Source: Neobacillus niacini (lineage in GTDB: Bacteria; Bacillota; Bacilli; Bacillales; Cytobacillaceae). From it: 50,489 nucleotides of DNA. The notes under the pieces were generated by a model. That model worked only from the letters and a program-made list of their open reading frames with translations, made no database searches and had not been told where the DNA came from. Below are positions 25,053-33,323 of the stretch, one piece after another. Each line of letters begins with the position of its first letter. Position 1 is the first letter of the stretch. Where the stretch lies: the NCBI RefSeq assembly GCF_000759675.1, contig NZ_BAWM01000017.1:1-50489 (forward strand), read 5' to 3'. Position numbers and translations under genes: made by a program.

Positions 25053-25991
25053 ATGAGTAAGAAAACAATGGGTATTCATCATATTACTGCTATTGTAGGT
25101 CATCCACAGGAGAATGTTGATTTTTATGCAGGTGTATTAGGATTGCGCCTAGTGAAACAAACGGTAAACTTTGATGACCCTGGAACATATCACCTCTATT
25201 TCGGAGATGAAGGAGGAAAACCTGGAACAATCATTACATTCTTCCCTTGGGCTGGAGCTCGTCAAGGAACGATCGGTGGCGGTCAAGTAGGAGTTACCTC
25301 ATATGTTGTTCCAAAAGGTGCCATGGAATTTTGGGAAAATAGATTAGAAAAGTTAAAAGTACCTTTTACAAAAATGGAACGATTCGGCGAGCAATATTTG
25401 GAATTTGATGATCCACACGGACTTCACCTTGAGATTGTTGAAAGAGAAGAAGGCGAAGTTAATAATTGGAACTTTAGCGGGATAACACCCGATGTTGCCA
25501 TCAAAGGGTTTGGCGGAGCCACTCTATTATCAACTCAGCCTAATAAAACGGCGGATTTGTTAGAAAATGTTATGGGCCTTGAACTCGTAGGCAAGGAAGG
25601 GGATTTTGCCCGTTACCGTTCCTCAGCTGATATCGGAAATGTCATTGACCTAAAATTAACCCCGATTGGACGTGGGCGAATGGGCGTGGGAACCGTACAT
25701 CACATCGCTTGGCGGGCTAGTGATGACCAGGATCAATTGGAATGGCAAAAGTATGTTGCAGCCAATGGTTATGGTGTCACTCCAGTACAGGATCGGAACT
25801 ATTTTAATGCAATTTATTTTAGAGAACACGGAGAAATCCTATTTGAAATCGCGACAGATCCTCCAGGCTTTGCACATGATGAATCACAAGACACAATGGG
25901 AGAGAAATTAATGCTGCCTGCACAATACGAAACACATAGAGAACAAATTGAACGCGGGTTGCTGCCATTTAAAGTAAGAGAATTAGACTAA
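25053..25991 (+). CDS. mhqO: Ring-cleaving dioxygenase, VOC superfamily (MhqO-like)
   Basis: The 312-aa two-domain VOC protein carries its likely metal ligands in MGIHHITAIVGHPQENVDFY, GTVHHIAWRA and ILFEIATDPPGF. The order mhqR-mhqP-mhqO and later mhqD mirrors the quinone-response genes of B. subtilis. It probably cleaves hydroquinone or catechol-type rings. AAAGGAGTG precedes the ATG. It is more similar to the 26341 product than to the 13119/14108 pair, as shown by the shared FGEKYI/FGEQYL, NNWNFSG/NNWSFGG and DPPGF segments. Confidence 0.9.
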   Translation: MSKKTMGIHHITAIVGHPQENVDFYAGVLGLRLVKQTVNFDDPGTYHLYFGDEGGKPGTIITFFPWAGARQGTIGGGQVGVTSYVVPKGAMEFWENRLEKLKVPFTKMERFGEQYLEFDDPHGLHLEIVEREEGEVNNWNFSGITPDVAIKGFGGATLLSTQPNKTADLLENVMGLELVGKEGDFARYRSSADIGNVIDLKLTPIGRGRMGVGTVHHIAWRASDDQDQLEWQKYVAANGYGVTPVQDRNYFNAIYFREHGEILFEIATDPPGFAHDESQDTMGEKLMLPAQYETHREQIERGLLPFKVRELD

Positions 25992-26048
25992 TTTTACGAA
26001 AGGGAATGATTTCTTTGCTTTCAATTGATCCAGCCTCATTGTCTGAAA

Positions 26049-26300
26049 TGTGACCACTTTGGTGAAATCACCATTGCAAAGTGGTCACAAGGAGGCTCTA
26101 TGTGACCACTTTGATGAAATCACCATTGCTTTTTGGTCACAAGGAGGCTCTATGTGACCACTTTGATGAAATCACCATTGCTTTTTGGTCACAAGGACGG
26201 TCTATGTGACCACTTTGGAGAAATCTCTATTGCTTTCTGGTCACAAAGACACTCTATGTGACCACTTTGATGGGTTCCCCATTGCTTTTTGCTAACATGA
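26049..26300. repeat. Five tandem 52-bp repeats with internal inverted repeats
   Basis: Units begin at 26049, 26101, 26153, 26205 and 26257, each with TGTGACCACTTTG. Each of the first four ends its hairpin arm in TGGTCACA followed by AGGAGGCTCTA or a variant. In the first unit the arms TGTGACCACTTTG and CAAAGTGGTCACA are perfect complements; later units have CTTTTTGGTCACA. The last unit is degenerate. The array fills the gap between two dioxygenase paralogues and has no ORF. Confidence 0.9.
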
Positions 26301-26340
26301 AGTCCATATAAAATCCCATTAATGAAATGGAGAGGAAACG

Positions 26341-27285
26341 ATGCAAAAGACAGCAGGCATCCATCATATCACAGCGATGGTCAATGATGCCCAAAGGAAT
26401 ATCGATTTTTATGCAGGTTTGCTTGGATTAAGGCTTATAAAAAAAACAATCAACTTTGATCGCCCAGAGGTATATCACCTTTACTTTGGAAATGAAAAGG
26501 GCGACCCTGGAACAGTCATTACCTTTTTCCCTTGGGAAAAACAGTTAAAAGGACGAATTGGTACCGGACAGGTAGGTGTAACGAGTTACCGCATCCCAAA
26601 GGGCTCCATTCCGTTTTGGGAAAAACGATTGAAAAAATTCAATATTGAATCTACCTCTTCCATTCGCTTTGGAGAAAAATATATACGATTTATCGACCCA
26701 GACGGTTTACTGCTTGAACTAGTCGAAAATGATGATGGACCAATTAATAATTGGAGCTTTGGCGGAGTTCAAGCAGAAAATGCTATTAAAGGGTTTGGCG
26801 GTGCAATTCTTTACTCTGCTCAGCCGCATAAAACAACAGATGTACTAGAAAATGTGATGGGATTAGAATGCATTGGTCAAGAAGGGGATTATCTAAGATT
26901 TAAGGCAGAAGGACATCTCGGAAATACCATTGATATTCAGCTGAGTCCATCTGTCCGTGGTTTAATGGGGGCAGGTACTGTTCACCATATAGCTTGGAGA
27001 GCAAAGGATGAAGAGGATTTACTCAGATGGAGATCACTTCTCCAAGACAAAGGCTACTATCCAACAGAAATTCGGAATCGAAACTATTTTAAAGCAGTGT
27101 ATTTTCATGAAGAAGGAGGCATCCTCTTCGAAATAGCTACCGACCCACCAGGCTTTTCAGTGGATGAACCGGTTGCTGACCTCGGGAAAAAACTTATGCT
27201 GCCATCTTGGCTAGAGTCAAAAAGAAATGAATTAGAAGAGACCTTACCGCCTGTAGAGGTAAGAGTTCTAGAGGGAGATAAATAA
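26341..27285 (+). CDS. Ring-cleaving dioxygenase, VOC superfamily
   Basis: This 314-aa paralogue of the 25053 product has the same layout: AGIHHITAMVNDAQRNIDFY, GTVHHIAWRAKDEED, then ILFEIATDPPGF. GAGAGG lies before the ATG. Its stop codon overlaps the ATG of the esterase gene by one base (TAATG), which couples their translation and points to one metabolic unit: ring opening followed by hydrolysis. The tandem 52-bp repeats separate it from the upstream paralogue. Confidence 0.9.
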   Translation: MQKTAGIHHITAMVNDAQRNIDFYAGLLGLRLIKKTINFDRPEVYHLYFGNEKGDPGTVITFFPWEKQLKGRIGTGQVGVTSYRIPKGSIPFWEKRLKKFNIESTSSIRFGEKYIRFIDPDGLLLELVENDDGPINNWSFGGVQAENAIKGFGGAILYSAQPHKTTDVLENVMGLECIGQEGDYLRFKAEGHLGNTIDIQLSPSVRGLMGAGTVHHIAWRAKDEEDLLRWRSLLQDKGYYPTEIRNRNYFKAVYFHEEGGILFEIATDPPGFSVDEPVADLGKKLMLPSWLESKRNELEETLPPVEVRVLEGDK

Positions 27286-27899
27286 TGAAACATATATTCA
27301 ATAAGGGACAAAATCCAACGAAACCAACGTTGTTATTACTTCATGGCACTGGAGGAAATGAATTAGACCTGCTGCCACTTGCAGGAATGATTGATGACGA
27401 GGCAAATGTTTTAAGTGTTCGCGGGAATGTATCAGAAAATGGAATGCCACGATTTTTCCGCAGATTGGCAGAAGGTATTTTTGATGAGGAAGATCTAATT
27501 TTTCGAACAAAAGAATTAAACGAGTTTTTAGATGAAGCCGCTGAAAAGTATGATTTTAACCGCAATAATATTCTTGCAATTGGTTACTCAAATGGAGCAA
27601 ATATTGCTGCTAGTTTATTATTTCACTATCAACATGCATTAAAGGGTGCGATTCTTCACCATCCAATGGTGCCGCGAAAAGGAATTGACCTTCCTGATTT
27701 AACGGGGAAATCAGTATTTATTGCAGCTGGGACAAATGACCCTATTTGTTCCCCTATGGAATCTACAGAGCTTCAGTCTTTGTTAGAAAAGGCAAAGGCG
27801 AAGGTAGAAATCCATTGGGAAAATAGAGGCCATCAATTAACCAGTCAAGAAGTAGAAGCAGCTGCAAATTGGTATCGAAAGCATTTTATAACTAAATAA
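27285..27899 (+). CDS. mhqD: Alpha/beta hydrolase, phospholipase/carboxylesterase family (MhqD-like)
   Basis: The 204-aa hydrolase has LLHGTGGNELDLLPLAGM, the nucleophile elbow GYSNGANIA, AAGTNDPIC for the catalytic Asp and RGHQLT for the His. MhqD belongs to the quinone regulon in B. subtilis and presumably hydrolyses ring-cleavage products or their adducts. Its start overlaps the previous dioxygenase stop (TAATG), with GAGGGAG 7 bases before the ATG. It is followed 26 bases later by a DoxX gene. Confidence 0.9.
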   Translation: MKHIFNKGQNPTKPTLLLLHGTGGNELDLLPLAGMIDDEANVLSVRGNVSENGMPRFFRRLAEGIFDEEDLIFRTKELNEFLDEAAEKYDFNRNNILAIGYSNGANIAASLLFHYQHALKGAILHHPMVPRKGIDLPDLTGKSVFIAAGTNDPICSPMESTELQSLLEKAKAKVEIHWENRGHQLTSQEVEAAANWYRKHFITK

Positions 27900-27925
27900 T
27901 ATAACTTCACGGGGGAAATACGAAA

Positions 27926-28345
27926 ATGTTAAAGAATGAAATTGGAGCACTTATTTTACGAGTTACATTAGGAGCAATATTTTTTATTCATGGAGTTGTA
28001 AAGTTTCAAGGTGGAATAGAAAACACGGCAGGCTGGTTTGAAAGTCTTGGCTTACCAGGAGCTGCGGCATATGGAGTTGCTTTACTCGAAATTATTGGGG
28101 GGATCCTATTAATCGTTGGATTTGCAACAAGACTTGTAGCAGCGTTGTTTGCATTATTAATGATCGGAGCAACATTAAAAGTAAAACTAGCAATTGGTTT
28201 ATTAGGAAATGGTCAAATGGCCGGTTATGAATTAGATTTAGCATTCTTAGCTATTGCGGTATATCTTGTCATTAATGGAAGCAAGCTATTCTCATTAAGT
28301 AAATTAATATTTCACAGGGATACTACAAACTCAAAAGCAATTTAA
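27926..28345 (+). CDS. DoxX-family membrane protein (CatD/MhqP-like)
   Basis: The 139-aa protein has four membrane segments (LILRVTLGAIFFIHGVVKFQ, ALLEIIGGILLIVGF, LVAALFALLMIGATL and LDLAFLAIAVYLVI). It is the second DoxX protein in the cluster and a distant paralogue of the 24562 product. In B. subtilis CatD is the DoxX partner of the CatE dioxygenase, so pairing with the adjacent dioxygenase and esterase is likely. GGGGG lies before the ATG. A terminator follows, closing the unit that starts at 26341. Confidence 0.83.
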   Translation: MLKNEIGALILRVTLGAIFFIHGVVKFQGGIENTAGWFESLGLPGAAAYGVALLEIIGGILLIVGFATRLVAALFALLMIGATLKVKLAIGLLGNGQMAGYELDLAFLAIAVYLVINGSKLFSLSKLIFHRDTTNSKAI

Positions 28346-28380
28346 CATAAATAAAAAATATAAAAATAGAAAATAATAGG

Positions 28381-28408
28381 CTAATCGGAACCTTTCGATT
28401 AGTTTTTT
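28381..28408 (+). terminator. Terminator of the dioxygenase-esterase-DoxX unit
   Basis: CTAATCG (28381-28387) pairs with CGATTAG (28396-28402), followed by TTTTTT. Confidence 0.8.
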
Positions 28409-28553
28409 ATTACATAGAAAATACTTAAAACTCTAAGGAATATTAAATACTGCCAAAAGAAATAATAGGTAGGAAATTATGTTTAAAGTAAGGTTTTTAG
28501 ATCACTTTTATAAATCTTAAAGTGCTAACATTTTACAATAAAGGAGAAAAACG

Positions 28554-28985
28554 ATGACAAAACAAGAACCTTTATTTACGTCCTCTGCTACAGCTGTTGG
28601 GGGTAGGCATGGAAGAGTGGAATCTGCTGATGGCAATATAAAAATGGATTTAGCCATGCCTGGAACCCCAAGAGCAAAAGAATTACCAAATGCGACAAAT
28701 CCTGAGCAATTGTTTGCTTGTGGTTACTCTGCTTGTTTTGATGGGGCTCTACAAAACATTGCAAGGCGAGAGCGTGTTAAATTTGATTCAGAGGTAACGG
28801 CAAATGTAAGTTTTTTAAAAGATGAAGATGATCAAGGATTCAAAATTGCTGTAACGTTACAAGTAAAAGGACATGGGATTGAAAAGGAAAAATTAGAAGA
28901 TCTAGTACAAAAGGCACACGAATTCTGTCCATACTCAAAAGCAACAAGAGGGAATATTGATGTTACTTTAGAGGTTGTAGAATGA
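28554..28985 (+). CDS. ohr: Organic hydroperoxide resistance protein (Ohr, OsmC family)
   Basis: Ohr is a thiol peroxidase that reduces organic hydroperoxides, usually with lipoylated proteins. The 143-aa product has the catalytic Cys61 in ACGYSACFDGAL and the resolving Cys125 in FCPYSKATRGN. An extra Cys56 sits where Ohr usually has Ala. AAAGGAG precedes the ATG. No ohrR neighbour and no MhqR-like box are visible before it, so its control is unclear. It fits the oxidative/electrophile theme of the region. Confidence 0.93.
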   Translation: MTKQEPLFTSSATAVGGRHGRVESADGNIKMDLAMPGTPRAKELPNATNPEQLFACGYSACFDGALQNIARRERVKFDSEVTANVSFLKDEDDQGFKIAVTLQVKGHGIEKEKLEDLVQKAHEFCPYSKATRGNIDVTLEVVE

Positions 28986-29124
28986 AAATATCGATATACT
29001 TTTATTCCTAAATAACTGAGCAAAACATGTCGTAACAGTCGCGGAATGGGTAAAGAACGGAAATAGCTAAAAGATTGAAAGAGCTCATCTTTACTATAGA
29101 TTGGCTTCTCGGAAGGATGTTTTT

Positions 29125-29595
29125 ATGGAAAAGAAACTGTTGAATTTACTTACTGCTTTGTGTTTAGTTTCCTTGCCATTTTTATTTAAAGGATCTAAAA
29201 TGCGAGAAAATCTTGTTGTTTTTTTCTCGAAAGGAGTTATTGCGACTCTGATTGATGCTTATGTTGTAGGAACAAAAAGACTTGAATATCCAGTTCGTCC
29301 TTTTCCAAAGATTTTTAAGACTAACATCATTTTTACAGTATTGTTTTTTCCACTTTTAAGTGTTATATGGGTTAAACTTTCTTATAATAATCATTTAGGC
29401 AAAATACTTTTGAAAAGTTTACTTTTTAGTGTTCCTATGAGTATCGGTCAATGGTACTTTGAAAAGAATTCTAGGTTATTCAAATGGAAAAAATGGACAC
29501 CCTTTCATACTTTTGCAATTGTAAATGTTACTTTGTTTACTATAAGAGGTTTAGTTGGGTTTTTAAAAAAATTAGATAAGATAAAGAGTGCATAA
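29125..29595 (+). CDS. CBO0543-family membrane protein
   Basis: The 156-aa protein has four to five hydrophobic segments and the family pattern FSKGVIATLIDAYVV, RLEYPVRPFPKIFK, PMSIGQWYFEKNSRL and WTPFHTF. CBO0543-like proteins are common small membrane proteins of unknown role in spore formers. The ATG at 29125 follows GGAAGGA; an in-frame TTG at 29101 lacks a ribosome site. It stands alone between ohr and a PAS remnant. Confidence 0.75.
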   Translation: MEKKLLNLLTALCLVSLPFLFKGSKMRENLVVFFSKGVIATLIDAYVVGTKRLEYPVRPFPKIFKTNIIFTVLFFPLLSVIWVKLSYNNHLGKILLKSLLFSVPMSIGQWYFEKNSRLFKWKKWTPFHTFAIVNVTLFTIRGLVGFLKKLDKIKSA

Positions 29596-29645
29596 ATTTA
29601 TAGAGAGCTAATTCAAAGGTGAATAGAAGAAATGTGGGGAATGAA

Positions 29646-29959
29646 ATGACTAGTCTAATTTTAGATAATTCGAAAATTGGGGAAGAAGCATTTGAACTAA
29701 TCTGAGAGAATACCAATGATGCTATTTTTCTAATTGGTCAAGATGGAGCCATTCTACATGCAAATCATACTTTTACAGATATATTGATGAAGAAACGGCT
29801 TCGACAGTTTTAGAATTTCAGGAGGAGCTAAATATATTTGAAGCAAAGGAAAACGAAAAGACCTGGTATTACTCCTCTGATACACAAATAAATTTCCAAC
29901 CTGAGGAAAAACTATTGGTGATCCTTGTTGATCATAAAACTGTCTATCCGACTCAATGA
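29646..29959 (+). pseudogene. Degraded PAS-domain sensor gene
   Basis: From ATG 29646 the frame reads MTSLILDNSKIGEEAFELI, then a TGA. It continues ENTNDAIFLIGQDGAILHAN, a typical PAS-domain start. The frame shifts near 29785, after which DEETASTVLEFQEEL ... WYYSSDTQINFQ runs to a TGA at 29957-29959. One nonsense codon and at least one frameshift or deletion make it a pseudogene. PAS domains of this type often head GGDEF/EAL proteins, and an EAL tail remnant lies at 12175. The whole 29596-30072 stretch holds only this and a terminator. Confidence 0.7.
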
Positions 29960-29989
29960 TTAACTCTATTACTTAGAATAAATATAATT

Positions 29990-30023
29990 AGTCTGATGGG
30001 ATTATAATTCCACAGACTTTTTT
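29990..30023 (+). terminator. Terminator after the PAS remnant
   Basis: AGTCTG (29990-29995) pairs with CAGACT (30013-30018), with further imperfect pairing inside, followed by TTTTTT. Confidence 0.65.
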
Positions 30024-30072
30024 ATTAGCTATCTAATATCTAAAACAGGAAATATCTACTATGCGAGATTTA

Positions 30073-30113
30073 TTGACAAGAATTCTAGATTAATATATTA
30101 TTAATTCGAGATA
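30073..30113 (+). promoter_or_regulatory. Promoter and MhqR-like operator of the azoreductase gene
   Basis: TTGACA (30073-30078), 17 bases and TATTAT (30096-30101) make a near-consensus promoter. The operator-like TATTATTAATTCGAGATA (30096-30113) overlaps the -10 box. One half-site is perfect (AGATA) and the other is adapted to the -10 sequence. Confidence 0.68.
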
Positions 30114-30161
30114 AATGATATAAAGATAATAAAATTAAAGATAAAAAGGAGAATTATAAAT

Positions 30162-30794
30162 ATGAATGTTTTAGTAGTTAAAGCAAATAATCGTCCAGCT
30201 TCAGAGGCTGTATCAAGTAAAATGTATGAAACTTTTATGGAGAACTTAGAAGGCGTGAATGTCACAACTTTCGATGTTTTCGCTGAAGATATGCCTTACT
30301 TTGGACAAGATTTATTTAACGCTTTTGGAAAAGTTAAATCAGGCGAAGAAATGACAGACCTAGAAAAACGTCTTCTTGCTGCAAAACAAAAAGCAATGGA
30401 CGCTCTTACAGCAGCTGACTTAGTTGTATTTGCATTCCCATTATGGAACTTAACAATCCCAGCACCATTACAAACGTTCATTGATTATGTATACCAAGCA
30501 GGTTTCACTTTCAAGTACGATGAAAATGGTCAAGCAGTACAATTAATGACACACAAAAAAGCGATTATCCTAAGTGCACGCGGTGGCGTTTACTCAACGC
30601 CGGAAGCAGCACCAATGGAAATGTCTGCTACTTATATTAAAAACGTAGTAGGCGGAGTATTTGGTATGGAAATCGTAGACGAAGTTATTATTGAAGGACA
30701 TGCTGCAATGCAAGCTCAAGCTGAAACGATTATTGCTGAAGGACTAGAAAAAGTTAAAGAAGCAGCAAAGAAATTATCAGCAGTAGCTGTATAA
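30162..30794 (+). CDS. azoR: FMN-dependent NADH-azoreductase / quinone reductase
   Basis: The 210-aa flavodoxin-fold protein reads VLVVKANNRPASEAVSSKMY at the start, then the flavin-contacting FAFPLWNLTIPAPLQTFIDY and SARGGVYS. Enzymes of this family reduce azo dyes and, physiologically, quinones to hydroquinones in a two-electron step, which avoids semiquinone radicals. In B. subtilis the homologue AzoR1 is under MhqR control, and the operator at this promoter is consistent with that. AAAAGGAG lies before the ATG, and a strong terminator follows. Confidence 0.93.
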   Translation: MNVLVVKANNRPASEAVSSKMYETFMENLEGVNVTTFDVFAEDMPYFGQDLFNAFGKVKSGEEMTDLEKRLLAAKQKAMDALTAADLVVFAFPLWNLTIPAPLQTFIDYVYQAGFTFKYDENGQAVQLMTHKKAIILSARGGVYSTPEAAPMEMSATYIKNVVGGVFGMEIVDEVIIEGHAAMQAQAETIIAEGLEKVKEAAKKLSAVAV

Positions 30795-30807
30795 TAATGA
30801 AGTAAAC

Positions 30808-30847
30808 AAAACGAAAGGCGCTTGGATATCCCAGCGCCTTTCGTTTT
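30808..30847. terminator. Bidirectional terminator between azoR and iclR
   Basis: AAAACGAAAGGCGCT (30808-30822) is perfectly complementary to AGCGCCTTTCGTTTT (30833-30847). Confidence 0.9.
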
Positions 30848-30852
30848 ATCTT

Positions 30853-31626
30853 TTACTCGAGGTGTCGATTAATATTTTGACATGTATTGTGGAGGGCACT
30901 AACTAGCTTTTCTTCATTCCCATAAAAACGTGTAGATGGAAGCGGAATGGATACTGCACTTCGATTTCCCAATCGATCTACTACAACAGCCCCAACTGCA
31001 CAAATTCCTTCAATATGCTCTTCTCTTGAAAAAGCAACTCCATCTTTATGGACCGTTTCTAACTCCTTTAACAGTTCATCCCGATTCGTAATGGTTTTAT
31101 CCGTGTATCGTTTTAGCTCTTTCGGCAGTAAGTTTTCAACATCCGTTATTGGCAGTGAAGCGAGAATGGCTTTTCCGTTTGCAGTGCAATGCAAAGGAAA
31201 AGAGGCACCAGGCTGTGATGTTGCTTGTAACGGATGTGCCGCGATAATTTGATCAACAAAGAGAACCTTACCGTTATCTAATATAGATAGGTCGACCGTT
31301 TCATTAATCATATTTGAAAGCTGGATTAAAAATGGTCTCAATTCTTCTCTTAAATCACTATGTACAGCGCCAGCAAGCCTTGCGATTTCAGGGCCAAGGC
31401 GAAATCCGCTGTTAGCAGAAGCTGCTGCAACTAGGTTTTCTTGCTCTAATGCTGCCACAATTCTTTGGACGGTTGACCTAGCCAGGTCTACTTCTTTTGA
31501 AATCTGTGTAAGGCTTAATCCTTTTGGATGCTCTCTAAGCGTTCGTAGTACTTTAGCTGCACGCGTAATAACTTGGATACTAGATGCTTTATTTTGACTT
31601 TGGTCATTGTCGTTCAAGATATACAC
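30853..31626 (-). CDS. IclR-family transcriptional regulator
   Basis: About 257 aa. The N-terminal winged helix (LSLTQISKEVDLARSTVQRI) is followed by the IclR effector domain (VDQIIAAHPLQATSQPGASF, HCTANGKAIL and the closing GICAVGAVVVDRLGN with VSIPLPS). It is divergent from a Gfo/Idh/MocA dehydrogenase and probably controls it. The frame opens with GTG at 31626, but AAAGGATGGAG is better spaced for the TTG at 31617. The effector is presumably a sugar or sugar-acid derivative. Confidence 0.88.
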   Translation of the reverse strand: MYILNDNDQSQNKASSIQVITRAAKVLRTLREHPKGLSLTQISKEVDLARSTVQRIVAALEQENLVAAASANSGFRLGPEIARLAGAVHSDLREELRPFLIQLSNMINETVDLSILDNGKVLFVDQIIAAHPLQATSQPGASFPLHCTANGKAILASLPITDVENLLPKELKRYTDKTITNRDELLKELETVHKDGVAFSREEHIEGICAVGAVVVDRLGNRSAVSIPLPSTRFYGNEEKLVSALHNTCQNINRHLE

Positions 31627-31739
31627 TCCATCCTTTAACCGATCTCATATATAAAATTTTAATATTAAAATTTCAATTTCAGCAAATACAGAATAGCCAT
31701 ACATATAGTTATAATAACAAAATTATGAAGAAAGAATAA

Positions 31740-31800
31740 TTGACAGGTTCTTTTATAATAAATTATACTATAATTAACCGCTATATGATACAAGTGTATC
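31740..31800 (+). promoter_or_regulatory. Promoter and palindromic operator of the Gfo/Idh gene
   Basis: TTGACA (31740-31745), 18 bases and TATACT (31764-31769) form a promoter. The perfect palindrome GATACAAGTGTATC (GATACA-AG-TGTATC, 31787-31800) lies directly downstream and is a good candidate for IclR binding. Confidence 0.6.
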
Positions 31801-31901
31801 GCATGTCGGTTAATTGTTGCGATTATATTTTTGTTAATACAAATATTTATAAATATGAAACCGAATTAATGGGGAAATCAGGTGGAAGGAGAGCGGTTGT
31901 A

Positions 31902-32966
31902 ATGAAAAAGGAATTCGGGTTTGCTATTGTCGGAACTGGGCTAATTAGTACCACGCATTATGAGCAAATTTCAGCGATTGTAGGAGCTAGAGTGGTTGCT
32001 GTATATTCCCGAAATGAAGAAAAGGCAAAATCACTTGCGGAAAAATCAGGTGCAGATTGGTATACAGATTATCAAGAAATGCTGAAGAGGAAGGATATTG
32101 ATATTGTATCGATTATTACACCAAGCGGCACTCATGCTGACATGGCAATAGAGGCAGCGCGGGCAGGAAAGCATGTAATTGTTGAAAAGCCAATGGATAT
32201 TTCCCTTGAGAAAGCACAGCAAATGATCGATGTATGCCGTGAACATCATGTTAAATTAAGTGTTATTTCACAACATCGCTTTGATTCTTCAGCTGTGAAG
32301 ATTAAAGAAGATATTGATTCAGGACGATTTGGAAAAATGGTCCTAGGGCAAGCGGCTGTGAATTGGTATCGTCCTCAAAGCTACTATGATACTAGTAAAT
32401 GGCGGGGAACAATGGAAATGAATGGAGGCGGCGTATTAATCAATCAGGCCATTCATACCATAGATTTATTTCAGTACTTCATGGGAGAGGTGGAAAGTGT
32501 ATACGCACATACAGCCATATTAGCTCATGAAGGAATTGAAGTGGAGGATGTGGCTGTTGCCACGGTGAAATTTAAAAATGGCGGGTTAGGAACAATAGTT
32601 GGAACTACTGCTGCTTATCCAGGCCTGTCAACCCGATTGGAGATTATCGGAACAACAGGTACTGCAGTGATTGAGAATGATCAATTAATGAAGCATTATC
32701 TACGAAATCCAAATAATGAAACAGAAGCTATCAACTTAGCTGATATTGAAAATCATAATGGAGGAGATCGTGATCATGCGTCTGTTGATCCTTCAGCACT
32801 TGATGGTGCCTCCCATCGTTTACAGTTTATCGATTTGATAAATGCCATTCAGGAGGATAGAGAACCTCTTGTGAATGGTGAAGAGGGTTTAAAACCACTA
32901 AAAATTATATTAGCTATTTATCAATCCGCACGGACAGGTGAACCTATACAAATCGATGATTATTAA
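31902..32966 (+). CDS. Gfo/Idh/MocA-family NAD(P)-dependent oxidoreductase
   Basis: The 354-aa protein has an N-terminal Rossmann fold (FAIVGTGLISTTHYEQIS) and the conserved VEKPMDISLEKAQQMID segment with the catalytic Lys. MNGGGVLINQAIHTIDLFQY holds the active-site His region. Members oxidise sugars, inositols or sugar derivatives. The ATG at 31902 follows AAGGAG; the frame continues upstream for 54 codons but with poor composition and no ribosome site. The divergent IclR gene is its likely regulator. Confidence 0.88.
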   Translation: MKKEFGFAIVGTGLISTTHYEQISAIVGARVVAVYSRNEEKAKSLAEKSGADWYTDYQEMLKRKDIDIVSIITPSGTHADMAIEAARAGKHVIVEKPMDISLEKAQQMIDVCREHHVKLSVISQHRFDSSAVKIKEDIDSGRFGKMVLGQAAVNWYRPQSYYDTSKWRGTMEMNGGGVLINQAIHTIDLFQYFMGEVESVYAHTAILAHEGIEVEDVAVATVKFKNGGLGTIVGTTAAYPGLSTRLEIIGTTGTAVIENDQLMKHYLRNPNNETEAINLADIENHNGGDRDHASVDPSALDGASHRLQFIDLINAIQEDREPLVNGEEGLKPLKIILAIYQSARTGEPIQIDDY

Positions 32967-33024
32967 CAAAGTTTAAATATCTCAACTACAAAAACAGCCC
33001 ATTTTTTAACAGGATAGACGAACT

Positions 33025-33072
33025 AAAACCCGAATCATGGAAAAATAAAATTTTCCCTTATTCGGGTTTTTT
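33025..33072 (+). terminator. Terminator of the Gfo/Idh gene
   Basis: AAAACCCGAAT (33025-33035) pairs with ATTCGGGTTTT (33060-33070). An inner GGAAAA/TTTTCC pair extends the hairpin. Confidence 0.85.
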
Positions 33073-33182
33073 GTGTCTAATGAACTGAGGTCGTATTATT
33101 TCTAACCCATTGTAGGAATTTACATTACCACTTTCATTTTCGACTTAAAAAGTATTTATTGAATAAGGATTAAAAATTCTGG

Positions 33183-33254
33183 GGTTACTACATATATACT
33201 TACCAAAAGAGATTAATACCAATTGTTTTAAAAAGAAAAATGTATCTAGGTTAC
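33183..33254. promoter_or_regulatory. GGTTAC-type elements upstream of the 33324 gene
   Basis: An imperfect 22-bp palindrome starting GGTTACTACAT and ending TATACTTACC lies at 33183-33204. A second GGTTACTTTTTATAT begins at 33249. The promoter region of the paralogue at 20633 also contains GGTTAC and TTACTTTTTATAT segments, so the two genes probably share a regulator. Confidence 0.4.
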
Positions 33255-33323
33255 TTTTTATATTCCTGTCATTTTTCGTTAGAATAACATATTTAAAATA
33301 CAAAAAAACGCGAGGTAATTAAA

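Noticed and set aside
26049..26300. 52-bp repeats as a CRISPR array
   Set aside because: Units are contiguous without unique spacers, the repeat is longer than usual and there are no cas genes.
31740..31901. N-terminal extension of the Gfo/Idh protein
   Set aside because: The frame is open, but it covers the promoter and the palindromic operator, has no ribosome site, and the Rossmann fold begins after the ATG at 31902.
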